From an uncultured Eubacteriales bacterium (lineage in GTDB: Bacteria > Bacillota > Clostridia > Oscillospirales > CAG-272): a DNA stretch of 64,000 nucleotides. Below the pieces are notes generated by a model. The model saw only the letters and a list, made by a program, of their open reading frames with translations, ran no database searches and was not told the DNA's origin. This document shows positions 51,616 through 60,277 of the stretch, in pieces (position 1 is the first letter of the stretch; each line of letters opens with the position of its first letter). The translations under genes were made by a program, and so were the position numbers. Location: NCBI GenBank assembly GCA_934434925.1, contig CAKSAC010000004.1, positions 62,001 through 126,000 on the forward strand. The letters are read 5' to 3'.

Positions 51616-54330
51616 ATGGAAATCAAGGAAAGGCAGATTGTTGACAACCTGGAAAGCCTGGAAGCGGCCATTGCCCGCGTCCGGGAAGCGCAACGGGTAT
51701 TCGCCGCTTACACGCAGGAACAGGTTGACAAAATCTTCAAAGCCGCGGCGATGGCCGCCAACCGGGCGCGGATTCCGCTTGCCAGACTGGCGGTGGAAGA
51801 GACGGGCATGGGTGTTTTGGAAGACAAGGTCATCAAGAACAACTACGCCGCCGAATATATCTATAATGCTTATAAAAACACCAAAACCTGCGGCGTGATT
51901 GAAGAAGACCCGGCATACGGCATCAAAAAAATCGCCGAGCCGATCGGCGTCATCGCGGCGGTCATTCCCACGACCAACCCGACATCGACCGCAATCTTCA
52001 AAGCCCTGCTTGCCTTGAAGACCCGCAACGCCATTATCATCAGCCCCCATCCGAGAGCCAAAAAAGCGACCATCGCCGCCGCCGAGCTTATTCTGCATGC
52101 GGCAGTCGAAGCGGGCGCGCCCGAGGGGATCATCGACTGGATTGATGTTCCGTCGCTCGATATGACAAATCTTGTGATGAAAGAATCCGACATCATTCTG
52201 GCAACGGGCGGCCCCGGCATGGTAAAGGCCGCATATTCTTCCGGGAAACCGGCGCTCGGTGTCGGTGCGGGAAACACGCCGGCCATCATCGATGAAACAG
52301 CGGACGTTGTTCTCGCCGTCTCGTCGGTCATTCACTCCAAAACCTTTGACAACGGTATGATCTGCGCCTCGGAGCAATCGGTCATCGTTCATAAGAATAT
52401 ATACGACACGGTCAAGGCCGAATTCGCCGCGAGAGGTTGTTATTTCCTGAATCCGGAAGAGACCGAGAAGGTCCGCAAGACCATCCTGATCAACGGCGCA
52501 TTGAACGCAAAAATCGTCGGGCAAAAAGCCGCAAAGATTGCAGAACTCGCGGGGGTCACGGTTCCCGCCGGAACAAAGATTCTGATCGGCGAAGTGGAAA
52601 GCGTGGAGTTATCCGAAGAGTTTGCGCACGAAAAGCTCTCCCCCGTCCTCGCCATGTACCGGGCGGAAGATATTCAGGACGCGTTCACCAAAGCGGAACA
52701 TCTGATTGCCGACGGCGGATACGGCCATACCTCTTCCATTTATCTGAACGCCGAGACCGAGCAGGAAAAACTCCGGGAATTCGCCGCGCGGATGAAGACC
52801 TGCCGGATCCTTGTGAACACCCCTTCCTCTCACGGCGGAATCGGCGATCTTTATAATTTCAAACTCGCGCCGTCCTTAACGCTCGGTTGCGGTTCCTGGG
52901 GAGGCAACAGCGTATCGGAAAATGTGGGCGTCAAGCACCTGATCAATATCAAGACAGTCGCCGAAAGGAGAGAAAACATGCTCTGGTTCCGCGCTCCCGA
53001 AAAAGTTTATATCAAAAAAGGTTGTCTGCCGGTTGCTCTTTCCGAACTCAAAACCGTCATGGGCAAAAAGCGTGCCTTTATCGTCACGGACACTTTCCTC
53101 TACAACAACGGCTACACAAGACCCATCGAAGAAAAACTCGATGAAATGGGCATCGTCCATGAAACCTTCTTTGATGTCGCGCCCGACCCGACGCTGGCCT
53201 GCGCAAAAGCCGGCGCGGAACTGATGCGCTCCTTCCGCCCCGATACCATCATCGCGCTCGGCGGCGGGTCTGCCATGGATGCCGGGAAGATCATGTGGGT
53301 CATGTACGAACATCCCGAAGTTGACTTCCAGGATATGGCCATGCGTTTCATCGATATACGCAAGAGAGTTTACACCTTCCCGAAGATGGGAGAAAAAGCC
53401 TATTTCATCGCCGTTCCGACTTCTGCGGGTACCGGCTCGGAAGTCACCCCCTTCGCCGTAATCACCGATCAGGAGAGCGGTATCAAGTATCCGCTTGCCG
53501 ATTACGAACTTCTCCCGAACATGGCAATCATCGACACGGACTTCCACATGACGGCTCCGCGGGGGCTGACCGCCGCATCCGGCATTGACGCTGTCTCTCA
53601 CGCACTGGAAGCCTACGCGTCCGTAATGGCGACCGACTATACCGACGGGCTTGCCAAGCAGGCGTTGAAGACCATCTTCCGATATCTGCCGAGAGCCTAT
53701 GATAACGGCCAGACCGATGTGGAAGCAAGAGAGAAAATGGCGAACGCCGCAACCATGGCGGGCATGGCGTTTGCGAACGCGTTTCTCGGTGTCTGCCACT
53801 CGATGGCGCATAAACTCGGCGCGTTCCATCATATCCCGCACGGAGTTGCGAACGCCTTGATGCTGGAAGAAGTCCTCCGCTTCAACTCTGCCGAAGCTCC
53901 TGTCAAAATGGGTACCTTCTCGCAATATGATCACCCGCACACCCTTGAAAGATATGCCGAAATTGCCGACGCGCTCGGCCTCGGCGGCAAGACCGACACG
54001 GAAAAACTGAAAAATCTCATCAAAGCCGTCAATGACCTCAAAGCAAGAGTCGGGATCAAACCGACAATCCGGGATTATGTTCCCGACGAAGCGGGTTTCC
54101 TCGCCAGCCTTGACGAGATGACCGAGCAGGCGTTCGACGATCAATGCACAGGCGCAAACCCGAGATACCCGCTCATGAGCGAGATCCGGCAGATGTACCT
54201 CAACGCCTACTACGGCAAGCACTTTGTCGAACCCGATATGCCCCGGGCGGCCGGCGTTTCCGTCGCAGATGACGCGCACAATTTCAAGCAGGCATTCCGC
54301 CGCGCAAAAAGCGGAATGAACAAAGCATAA
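51616..54330 (+). CDS. adhE: Bifunctional acetaldehyde/alcohol dehydrogenase AdhE
   Basis: 904 residues. The N-terminal aldehyde dehydrogenase half has VIPTTNPTSTAIFKAL, GVGAGNTPAII and the catalytic Cys in GMICASEQS. The C-terminal iron alcohol dehydrogenase half has GGGSAMDAGKIMWV, ITDQESGIKYPLADYEL and iron ligands in CHSMAHKLGAFHHIPHG. It reduces acetyl-CoA to ethanol, consuming two NADH, and forms spirosomes. AAAGGAGG lies before the ATG. Directly behind rex, whose regulation it likely shares. Confidence 0.97.
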   Translation: MEIKERQIVDNLESLEAAIARVREAQRVFAAYTQEQVDKIFKAAAMAANRARIPLARLAVEETGMGVLEDKVIKNNYAAEYIYNAYKNTKTCGVIEEDPAYGIKKIAEPIGVIAAVIPTTNPTSTAIFKALLALKTRNAIIISPHPRAKKATIAAAELILHAAVEAGAPEGIIDWIDVPSLDMTNLVMKESDIILATGGPGMVKAAYSSGKPALGVGAGNTPAIIDETADVVLAVSSVIHSKTFDNGMICASEQSVIVHKNIYDTVKAEFAARGCYFLNPEETEKVRKTILINGALNAKIVGQKAAKIAELAGVTVPAGTKILIGEVESVELSEEFAHEKLSPVLAMYRAEDIQDAFTKAEHLIADGGYGHTSSIYLNAETEQEKLREFAARMKTCRILVNTPSSHGGIGDLYNFKLAPSLTLGCGSWGGNSVSENVGVKHLINIKTVAERRENMLWFRAPEKVYIKKGCLPVALSELKTVMGKKRAFIVTDTFLYNNGYTRPIEEKLDEMGIVHETFFDVAPDPTLACAKAGAELMRSFRPDTIIALGGGSAMDAGKIMWVMYEHPEVDFQDMAMRFIDIRKRVYTFPKMGEKAYFIAVPTSAGTGSEVTPFAVITDQESGIKYPLADYELLPNMAIIDTDFHMTAPRGLTAASGIDAVSHALEAYASVMATDYTDGLAKQALKTIFRYLPRAYDNGQTDVEAREKMANAATMAGMAFANAFLGVCHSMAHKLGAFHHIPHGVANALMLEEVLRFNSAEAPVKMGTFSQYDHPHTLERYAEIADALGLGGKTDTEKLKNLIKAVNDLKARVGIKPTIRDYVPDEAGFLASLDEMTEQAFDDQCTGANPRYPLMSEIRQMYLNAYYGKHFVEPDMPRAAGVSVADDAHNFKQAFRRAKSGMNKA

Positions 54331-54341
54331 GGAGAGAAAGT

Positions 54342-55091
54342 ATGAATCTTGACAGAATTATCGCGGTCAGAAACAATAAAACCGTCTACCGCGACGGCGA
54401 CCTCTGCATGAAGGTGTTTGACGCGTCGTATTCCAAAGCCGACGTGCTGAATGAAGCGTTGAACCAGGCGAGAGTCGAAGAAACAGACCTGCACGTTCCG
54501 AAAATTCACGAAGTGACAATCATCGACGGGAAATGGACGATCGTGACCGATTATATCAAAGGAAAAACGCTTGCGCAACTGATGCAGGAGAACCCGGAAA
54601 AGAAAAACGAATACCTGGAACTCTTCGTTGATCTGCAAATGGAAGTGCAATCAAAGACCTGCCCCCTGCTCACAAAACTGAAAGACAAGATGAACCGGAA
54701 AATCTCACAGACGGATTTTGACGCGACTACGCGCTATGAGTTGCACACCCGTCTTGACGGCATGCCGAAACACACAAAACTCTGCCACGGCGATTTCTCC
54801 CCCCAAAACATCATCATCCGGGAAGACGGAACGCCTTTTATTCTCGACTGGGCGCATGCAACACAGGGAAACGCCTCCGCCGATGTGGCAAGGACCTATC
54901 TGCTCTTCTGGCTGGACGGAGACATTGACGGGGCGGAAAAATACCTCGACCTGTTCTGCGCGAAAAGCCATACCGAGAAGCAGTACGTTCAGAAATGGAT
55001 GCCGATTGTCGCGGCTTCCCAAACGGTCAAGGGCAATGAAAAAGAACGCGAATTTCTCCATTCATGGGTAGATGTCGTTGATTACGAATAA
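54342..55091 (+). CDS. Phosphotransferase-fold (APH-like) kinase in the hydrogenase operon
   Basis: 249 residues with an aminoglycoside/choline-kinase-like fold: Lys24 in CMKVF, hinge VTDYIKGKTL, Brenner motif LCHGDFSPQNIII (Asp151, Asn156) and ILDWAHA (Asp169). All catalytic residues for phosphotransfer are present, so it should be active on a small molecule or protein. It lies 11 bases after adhE and 11 before the ferredoxin-like gene. An antibiotic-resistance role is unlikely in this context; a partner to the SpoIIE-type phosphatase further down is an inference. Confidence 0.85.
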   Translation: MNLDRIIAVRNNKTVYRDGDLCMKVFDASYSKADVLNEALNQARVEETDLHVPKIHEVTIIDGKWTIVTDYIKGKTLAQLMQENPEKKNEYLELFVDLQMEVQSKTCPLLTKLKDKMNRKISQTDFDATTRYELHTRLDGMPKHTKLCHGDFSPQNIIIREDGTPFILDWAHATQGNASADVARTYLLFWLDGDIDGAEKYLDLFCAKSHTEKQYVQKWMPIVAASQTVKGNEKEREFLHSWVDVVDYE

Positions 55092-55102
55092 AGGAGTATG
55101 AA

Positions 55103-55348
55103 ATGAAAGTAACGGTTTGTATCGGTTCTTCCTGCCATATTAAAGGGTCGCGGCAGGTTGTGGAAGGGTTGCAGTATTACATCAACGAAGCGGGTCTTGG
55201 AGACAAAGTGGAACTCGGCGGAACCTTCTGTATGGGCAAATGTCAGCTCGGAGTCTGCGTGAATGTGGATGAAAAATTGTTTTCGGTCACGCCGGAAACC
55301 GTCAAAGAGTTTTTTGATAAAGAGATCAAAGCGAAGATACAGAAATGA
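55103..55348 (+). CDS. Thioredoxin-like [2Fe-2S] ferredoxin, first copy
   Basis: 81 residues. Cys6, Cys11, Cys43 and Cys47 form the C-x4-C ... C-x3-C pattern of NuoE/HymA-like thioredoxin-fold [2Fe-2S] proteins (VCIGSSCHIKGS, GTFCMGKCQ). It would pass electrons to or from the hydrogenase proteins. It overlaps the next gene by 4 bases. Confidence 0.9.
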   Translation: MKVTVCIGSSCHIKGSRQVVEGLQYYINEAGLGDKVELGGTFCMGKCQLGVCVNVDEKLFSVTPETVKEFFDKEIKAKIQK

Positions 55349-55629
55349 TATTCGTTGAAGTGTGCGTCGGCAGTTCCTGCCACCTGAAAGGAGCTCCCCG
55401 GATTGTGGAGTTGCTCCGGGAGAAAATCGAAAAAGAAAATTTGGACGGCGAAATTGTGCTGACCGGGGCTTTTTGCCGCGGTCGATGCAATCGCATCGGC
55501 GTGACCGTCTCGGTGGACGATGAAGTGTATACGGGTGTCACGCCCGAAGGGTTCGGCGATTTTTGGGAAAAAACGGTGTTGCCCGCCATGGAGAAAGCAA
55601 AGGAGAAGGAAACGTGTCGGAATGTTTAA
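55345..55629 (+). CDS. Thioredoxin-like [2Fe-2S] ferredoxin, second copy
   Basis: 94 residues, Cys7, Cys12, Cys44, Cys48 in the same pattern as its neighbour (VCVGSSCHLKGAP, GAFCRGRCNR). A tandem pair, probably a duplication with divergence, giving two small electron carriers. The end overlaps the start of the sensory hydrogenase by 16 bases. Confidence 0.9.
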   Translation: MIFVEVCVGSSCHLKGAPRIVELLREKIEKENLDGEIVLTGAFCRGRCNRIGVTVSVDDEVYTGVTPEGFGDFWEKTVLPAMEKAKEKETCRNV

Positions 55630-57290
55630 CGCTGAAAAAATCGAACTGCAAAAACTGCTATAAATGCATAAGACATTGCCCGGTGAAATCGATTCGGTTC
55701 TCCGGGAACCAAGCGCATATCATCGGAAACGAATGTATCCTTTGCGGCCATTGCTTTGTGGTTTGTCCGCAAAACGCCAAGCAGATCGTGGACGAGACCG
55801 AAAAGGTGAAGGTCCTGATCCAGTCCGGCGCGCCCGTCTATGCAAGCGTTGCCCCCTCTTTTATTGCCAACTACCCCGGCGTGGGTATCGGCGGCATGAA
55901 GAAGGCTCTTCAGAAACTCGGGTTTGCGAATGCGGAAGAAACCGCGCTGGGCGCAACGATCGTCAAAAAGGAGTATGAACGGATCCTTTCCGAAAAAACA
56001 AGGGATATTGTCATTTCTTCCTGCTGTCATTCGATCAATCTGCTGATTCAGAAATATTTTCCCTCCCTTCTCCCCTGCCTTGCCGATGTCATGTCTCCCA
56101 TGCAGGCACACTGCGCCGAAATCAAAAAGAAACACGCGGGAGCAAAAACCGTTTTCATCGGGCCGTGCGTTTCCAAAAAAGACGAGGCCCAGCATTACGA
56201 AGGGATTGTGGACGCGGTTCTGACCTTTGAAGAACTGACCGAATGGATGAAGGCGGAACATATTGTTTTGGAGCCGGATATGGACGCAACCGAAAAGAGC
56301 CTCGCCCGCTTCTTCCCGACGACCGGCGGGATTTTGAAGACCATGGAACAGAACGCGCCGGGTTATACGTATCTGGCCATTGACGGCGTTGAAAGCTGCA
56401 TGGCCGCGCTGAAAGAAGCGGAACGCGGGAATATACACAAATGTTTTATTGAAATGTCCGCCTGTGTCGGCGGTTGCGTCGGCGGCCCCGTCATGGAAAA
56501 ATATCATCGCTCGCCGGTAGGCGATTATCAATCCGTCGCAAATTACGCCGGAAAGAAAGATTTTGACATTGCACAGCCGGACCCGCTTGAAATCAGAAAA
56601 CACTTTGAGCCGATCGAACGGAGAAACCGGATGCCGTCCGAAGAAGAAATCAGGGAAATCCTCGGGAAAATGGGGAAAAACCGACCGGAAGACGAATTGA
56701 ACTGCGGCTCCTGCGGCTACAATACCTGCCGGGAAAAAGCCATCGCAATATACCACGGCAAAGCCGAGATTTCCATGTGTCTGCCGTATCTGAAAGAAAA
56801 AGCCGAGAGCTTTTCCGACTGTATCGTGTCCAATACGCCGAACGGGCTGATCGTTGTCAATGACGCGCTGGAAGTACAGCAAATCAATCCGGCGGCGCTC
56901 AGAATCCTGAATATCCGGCAGGCCTCGGACGTTCTCGGCGATCAGGTGGTGCGCATTCTCGACCCCAAGCCTTTTGCGGAGGTCTTAGAAAGCAAAAGAA
57001 GCATCCGCGACCACAGAACCTACCTTGCGGAATACAATCGGTATGTGGAAGAGACCGTAATCTATGACGCAACCTATCACATGCTCCTTTGCATTATGCG
57101 CGACGTCACCGAAGAGGAGACCGAGCGGGAAAAACGCATGAAACAGCACAACCAGACCGTGGAGACCGCCGACAAAGTGGTCGATAAGCAAATGCGTATC
57201 GTGCAGGAGATCGCTTCCCTGCTCGGAGAGACCGCCGCAGAAACCAAGATCGCCTTAACCAAACTGAAGGAGAGTTTTTCCGATGAATGA
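55614..57290 (+). CDS. hydS: PAS-containing sensory-type [FeFe] hydrogenase (HydS-like, group C)
   Basis: 558 residues, GTG start with AGGAGAAGG upstream. Two 4Fe-4S motifs come first (CKNCYKCIRHC at 12-22, CILCGHCFVVC). The H-cluster motifs are altered: SSCCHSIN for TSCCPxW, MSPMQAH for MxPxxxK, and EMSACVGGCVGG. A further 4Fe-4S domain (CGSCGYNTCREKA, final Cys in SMC) and a PAS domain (about 405-500) follow. This layout matches group C [FeFe] hydrogenases, proposed H2 sensors in Ruminococcus albus and Thermotoga rather than bulk H2 producers. The altered residues fit slow or modified activity. Confidence 0.92.
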   Translation: MSECLTLKKSNCKNCYKCIRHCPVKSIRFSGNQAHIIGNECILCGHCFVVCPQNAKQIVDETEKVKVLIQSGAPVYASVAPSFIANYPGVGIGGMKKALQKLGFANAEETALGATIVKKEYERILSEKTRDIVISSCCHSINLLIQKYFPSLLPCLADVMSPMQAHCAEIKKKHAGAKTVFIGPCVSKKDEAQHYEGIVDAVLTFEELTEWMKAEHIVLEPDMDATEKSLARFFPTTGGILKTMEQNAPGYTYLAIDGVESCMAALKEAERGNIHKCFIEMSACVGGCVGGPVMEKYHRSPVGDYQSVANYAGKKDFDIAQPDPLEIRKHFEPIERRNRMPSEEEIREILGKMGKNRPEDELNCGSCGYNTCREKAIAIYHGKAEISMCLPYLKEKAESFSDCIVSNTPNGLIVVNDALEVQQINPAALRILNIRQASDVLGDQVVRILDPKPFAEVLESKRSIRDHRTYLAEYNRYVEETVIYDATYHMLLCIMRDVTEEETEREKRMKQHNQTVETADKVVDKQMRIVQEIASLLGETAAETKIALTKLKESFSDE

Positions 57291-58455
57291 CCTTTGCGCC
57301 GATATCGGGTACAAAAGCATCAACCATGCCGGCGAACAGCTTTGCGGCGATCATGTGGACGTTGTGGAGCAGGAGGACGGGTCTTCGGTCGTTGTGCTGG
57401 CAGATGGTCTCGGGAGCGGGGTCAAAGCAAGCATCCTGTCAACCCTGACGAGCAAGATTATCTCTACGATGATTGCCGAGGGGCTTTCCTTGTCCGATTG
57501 CGTCGAGACCATCGCGCAGACTTTACCGATCTGCTCTGTGCGCGGGGTCGCCTATTCTACCTTCACCATCATGCGTCTGGTTGAAAATCGGGAAATGGAG
57601 TTGATCCAGTACGATAATCCTCTGACCATCCTGCTCCGCAACGGGCAGAACTGCACTTACCCGAAAACCGAGATGAACATTGAAGGGAAAAAAATCTATC
57701 ACTCGCTGATCAGATTGCAGGAAGGCGACACCTTTATCGCCATGAGCGACGGCTGTCCGCATGCGGGGATCGGGCTTGCTTATAATTTCGGTTGGAAACG
57801 CGAAGACATTATCGATTTCATGGTGGCGACGACAGCGGGCGGGTACGCCGCAAAAACCCTGGCAACCATTTTGCTTGAAGAAGTGGATAAATTATACGGT
57901 CATCAGCCGGGGGATGATGCCACCGCCTGCGTCATAAAAATCCGTAAGCGCGTACCGATGAACATACTCTTCGGCCCTCCCCGGGACAGGGATGACTGCA
58001 ACCGCATGATGTCGCTCTTCTTTTCAAAAGAAGGGAAACATATCGTCTGCGGCGGAACGACTGCGTCGATTGCCGCAAAATACCTCGGCAAAAAAGTCGA
58101 GGCTGACATTTGTTTTGCCCGTTCGGACATTCCGCCGATTGCAAAGATCGAAGGGGTGGACCTCGTCACGGAAGGGGTCATTACCGTCAACCGGGTGGTG
58201 GAATACGCGCATGACGCACTCGGGGAAAACAAACTCTATGAAAAGTGGAGTTTCGGCCATGACGGAGCGTCCCTCATTTGCAGAATGCTGTTTGAAGAGG
58301 CGACAGATATCAATTTTTACGTCGGGCGCGCAGTCAATCCCGCCCATCAGAACCCGGAGCTGCCCATCAATTTCAATATCAAGATGAACCTGGTGGAAGA
58401 GCTTTCCGGATGCCTGCGGCAGATGGGAAAACGTATCAAAGTCAGTTACTTCTGA
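57283..58455 (+). CDS. SpoIIE-family PP2C-type phosphatase
   Basis: 390 residues. The N-terminal two-thirds has PP2C motifs: GDHVDVVEQEDG, VLADGLGSGVKAS, FIAMSDGCPHAG and QPGDDATACVIKI, with Asp metal ligands conserved. The last 150 residues (from about 235) have FGPPRDRDDCNRM and are not part of the phosphatase core. It overlaps hydS by 8 bases, so the two are made together; such phosphatases accompany sensory hydrogenases and are thought to pass on their signal by dephosphorylating a partner. The substrate is unknown. Confidence 0.9.
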   Translation: MNDLCADIGYKSINHAGEQLCGDHVDVVEQEDGSSVVVLADGLGSGVKASILSTLTSKIISTMIAEGLSLSDCVETIAQTLPICSVRGVAYSTFTIMRLVENREMELIQYDNPLTILLRNGQNCTYPKTEMNIEGKKIYHSLIRLQEGDTFIAMSDGCPHAGIGLAYNFGWKREDIIDFMVATTAGGYAAKTLATILLEEVDKLYGHQPGDDATACVIKIRKRVPMNILFGPPRDRDDCNRMMSLFFSKEGKHIVCGGTTASIAAKYLGKKVEADICFARSDIPPIAKIEGVDLVTEGVITVNRVVEYAHDALGENKLYEKWSFGHDGASLICRMLFEEATDINFYVGRAVNPAHQNPELPINFNIKMNLVEELSGCLRQMGKRIKVSYF

Positions 58456-58467
58456 AAGGAGTCTCCC

Positions 58468-59889
58468 GTGAGAAAATTCGATACGAAAGTGCAACATCTG
58501 AAATATAAGGTTTTGCGCGAAGTGGCAAGACAGGCGTGGGACGATACTTTGCAGGACAATCTGCTCGACATACCCAAGATTATCGTTCCCGGGAAGGTCC
58601 CCACCATGCGTTGCTGTGTGTACAAAGAACGCGCCATCCTTGCCGAGCGGGTGAAACTCGCCATGGGGGGGAACAAACAGAACCCGAATGTCATTGAAGT
58701 GATTGACATTGCCTGCGATGAATGCCCCATGGGCGGATATGAAGTGACAAACGCCTGCCGGGGATGTCTCGCCCATCGTTGTGAAGACGCATGCAAATTC
58801 GGCGCGATTACCTTTGATGAAAATCACGTTGCGCATATCGACAAGAGCAAATGCCGGGAATGCGGTGCCTGCTCCGGCGTATGCCCTTACAGCGCCATTC
58901 ACAACTACAAACGCCCCTGCGAAACCGCCTGCAAAGTCAAGGCGATCACCATGGGGGAAGACAAGCAGGCGTGCATCGATAACAGCAAGTGCATTTCCTG
59001 CGGCGCTTGCGTATATGCCTGCCCCTTCGGCGCTATTAACGACAAGTCCTATATTCTGAATGTCATTGATATGCTGAAAGGAAGTCACGGCAATCAGCAT
59101 TATAAAATTTATGCCATCGTGGCTCCGTCGATTTCCAGCCAGTTCACTTACGCAAAACTCGGCCAGGTCATCACCGGACTGCGCAAGCTCGGCTTCCACA
59201 CGGTCATTGAAGCGGCGCTCGGCGCCGATATGGTGGCGCAGGCCGAGGCGGCGGAACTCGCCGAAAAGGGTTTTCTCACCAGCTCGTGCTGCCCGGCGTT
59301 TGTCGATTACATTCAAAAGAATTTCCCGCAATTTTTACCCTATGTCTCGCATAATCTCTCTCCCATGGCGACTATCGCAAAATACGTGAAAGAACATGAA
59401 AAGAACTGTAAAACCGTCTTTATCGGCCCCTGTACCGCCAAAAAAGCCGAAGTGCAGAAAGAGCGCGTCCGTCCTTATGTTGACGCTGTCCTGACCTTTG
59501 AAGAATTGCAGGCGCTGTTTGACAGCCGGGAAATCGATATCACGTCGCTCAACGAGGATGTTCTGGACAACGCCTCGTATTTCGGCAGAATCTTTGCGCG
59601 CTCCGGCGGTCTTTCGGATGCCGTTGCCGAAGCGATAAAAGAGCAAGACCTTTCTTTTGTTCTCTCCCCCTGCGTCTGTGACGGCATTGAACAATGCAAG
59701 GTGGCGCTTTTGCAAAAGAAGGCGGGAAAACTGCAGGCGAACTTTATAGAAGGCATGGCCTGCGTCGGCGGCTGTATCGGCGGCGCGGGGTGCCTCACGC
59801 ATGGTGAAAAAAACAAGGCGGAAGTGGATAAATACGGAAAAGAGGCGCTGGAAAAAACCATACGGGATGCCATTGCTGTATTGAAATAA
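58468..59889 (+). CDS. [FeFe] hydrogenase, group B-like monomeric enzyme
   Basis: 473 residues. The ferredoxin-like front has 4Fe-4S motifs (CDECPMGG, CRGCLAHRCEDAC, CRECGACSGVCPYSA, CISCGACVYACPFGA). The H-cluster domain has LTSCCPAF, LSPMATIAKYV and EGMACVGGCIGGAG, all the catalytic cysteines present. It is likely the catalytic ferredoxin-dependent hydrogenase of this operon, called HydA2-like in R. albus. No HydEFG maturases are in the window; they must lie elsewhere. GAAAGGAG precedes ATG 58468-region GTG/ATG start (a GTG at 58468 fits the spacing). Confidence 0.93.
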   Translation: MRKFDTKVQHLKYKVLREVARQAWDDTLQDNLLDIPKIIVPGKVPTMRCCVYKERAILAERVKLAMGGNKQNPNVIEVIDIACDECPMGGYEVTNACRGCLAHRCEDACKFGAITFDENHVAHIDKSKCRECGACSGVCPYSAIHNYKRPCETACKVKAITMGEDKQACIDNSKCISCGACVYACPFGAINDKSYILNVIDMLKGSHGNQHYKIYAIVAPSISSQFTYAKLGQVITGLRKLGFHTVIEAALGADMVAQAEAAELAEKGFLTSSCCPAFVDYIQKNFPQFLPYVSHNLSPMATIAKYVKEHEKNCKTVFIGPCTAKKAEVQKERVRPYVDAVLTFEELQALFDSREIDITSLNEDVLDNASYFGRIFARSGGLSDAVAEAIKEQDLSFVLSPCVCDGIEQCKVALLQKKAGKLQANFIEGMACVGGCIGGAGCLTHGEKNKAEVDKYGKEALEKTIRDAIAVLK

Positions 59890-60004
59890 CGCTCCCGAAA
59901 ACATGCCGTTTTCCGAAAGTATGCCGTTTCCCGAAGGTATGCCGTTTCCCGAAAGTATGCCGTTCCCCGAAGGTATGCCGTTTCCTGAAAGTATGCCGTT
60001 TCCT
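59890..60004. repeat. Six tandem copies of an 18-bp repeat
   Basis: Units at 59897-59914 and every 18 bases to 60004, resembling GAAAGTATGCCGTTTCCC. Copies 2-6 alternate between GAAAG and GAAGG, giving a 36-bp higher-order period. It starts 8 bases after the hydrogenase stop and precedes its terminator. Although 18 is a multiple of three, the reading on either strand has no start or family likeness, so it is treated as non-coding. Confidence 0.95.
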
Positions 60005-60048
60005 GCCGTCCGGCGACGCGGGAGCAGCCTGTTCTTTCATCACAAAAG

Positions 60049-60084
60049 CACGGAGTCTGTACAGATTCCGTGTTTTTATTTTTT
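60049..60084 (+). terminator. Terminator of the hydrogenase operon
   Basis: CACGGAGTCTGT (60049-60060) and ACAGATTCCGTG (60061-60072) form a 12-bp stem with one G-T pair, followed by TTTTTATTTTTT. Confidence 0.9.
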
Positions 60085-60277
60085 GCAGCGTCGTCTCTTT
60101 TTCAAACCGCCGTCGGAGACGTTTTTTTGTCGGAAAAGGACGGAAAATCATAGACTGAAAATGACCGGTTTTTTGGCGGAGAGTGACTGAAACCGGCCTT
60201 CCCCGTCCAAAATAAGTAAAAGGCTATCCGGGATTAAAACTTATACGCTGAAAGGAAATCCGTTTCGGAAAACGAAC

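Noticed and set aside
54342..55091. Aminoglycoside-resistance gene
   Set aside because: The fold is shared, but the gene is embedded in a fermentation operon with matching spacing and composition.
59897..60004. Possible CRISPR array
   Set aside because: Copies of 18 bp are directly adjacent with no unique spacers, and there are no cas genes.
59903..60190. Small repeat protein of the PESMPFPEGMPF type
   Set aside because: No ribosome site; the reading is just the 18-bp repeat and continues through the terminator.
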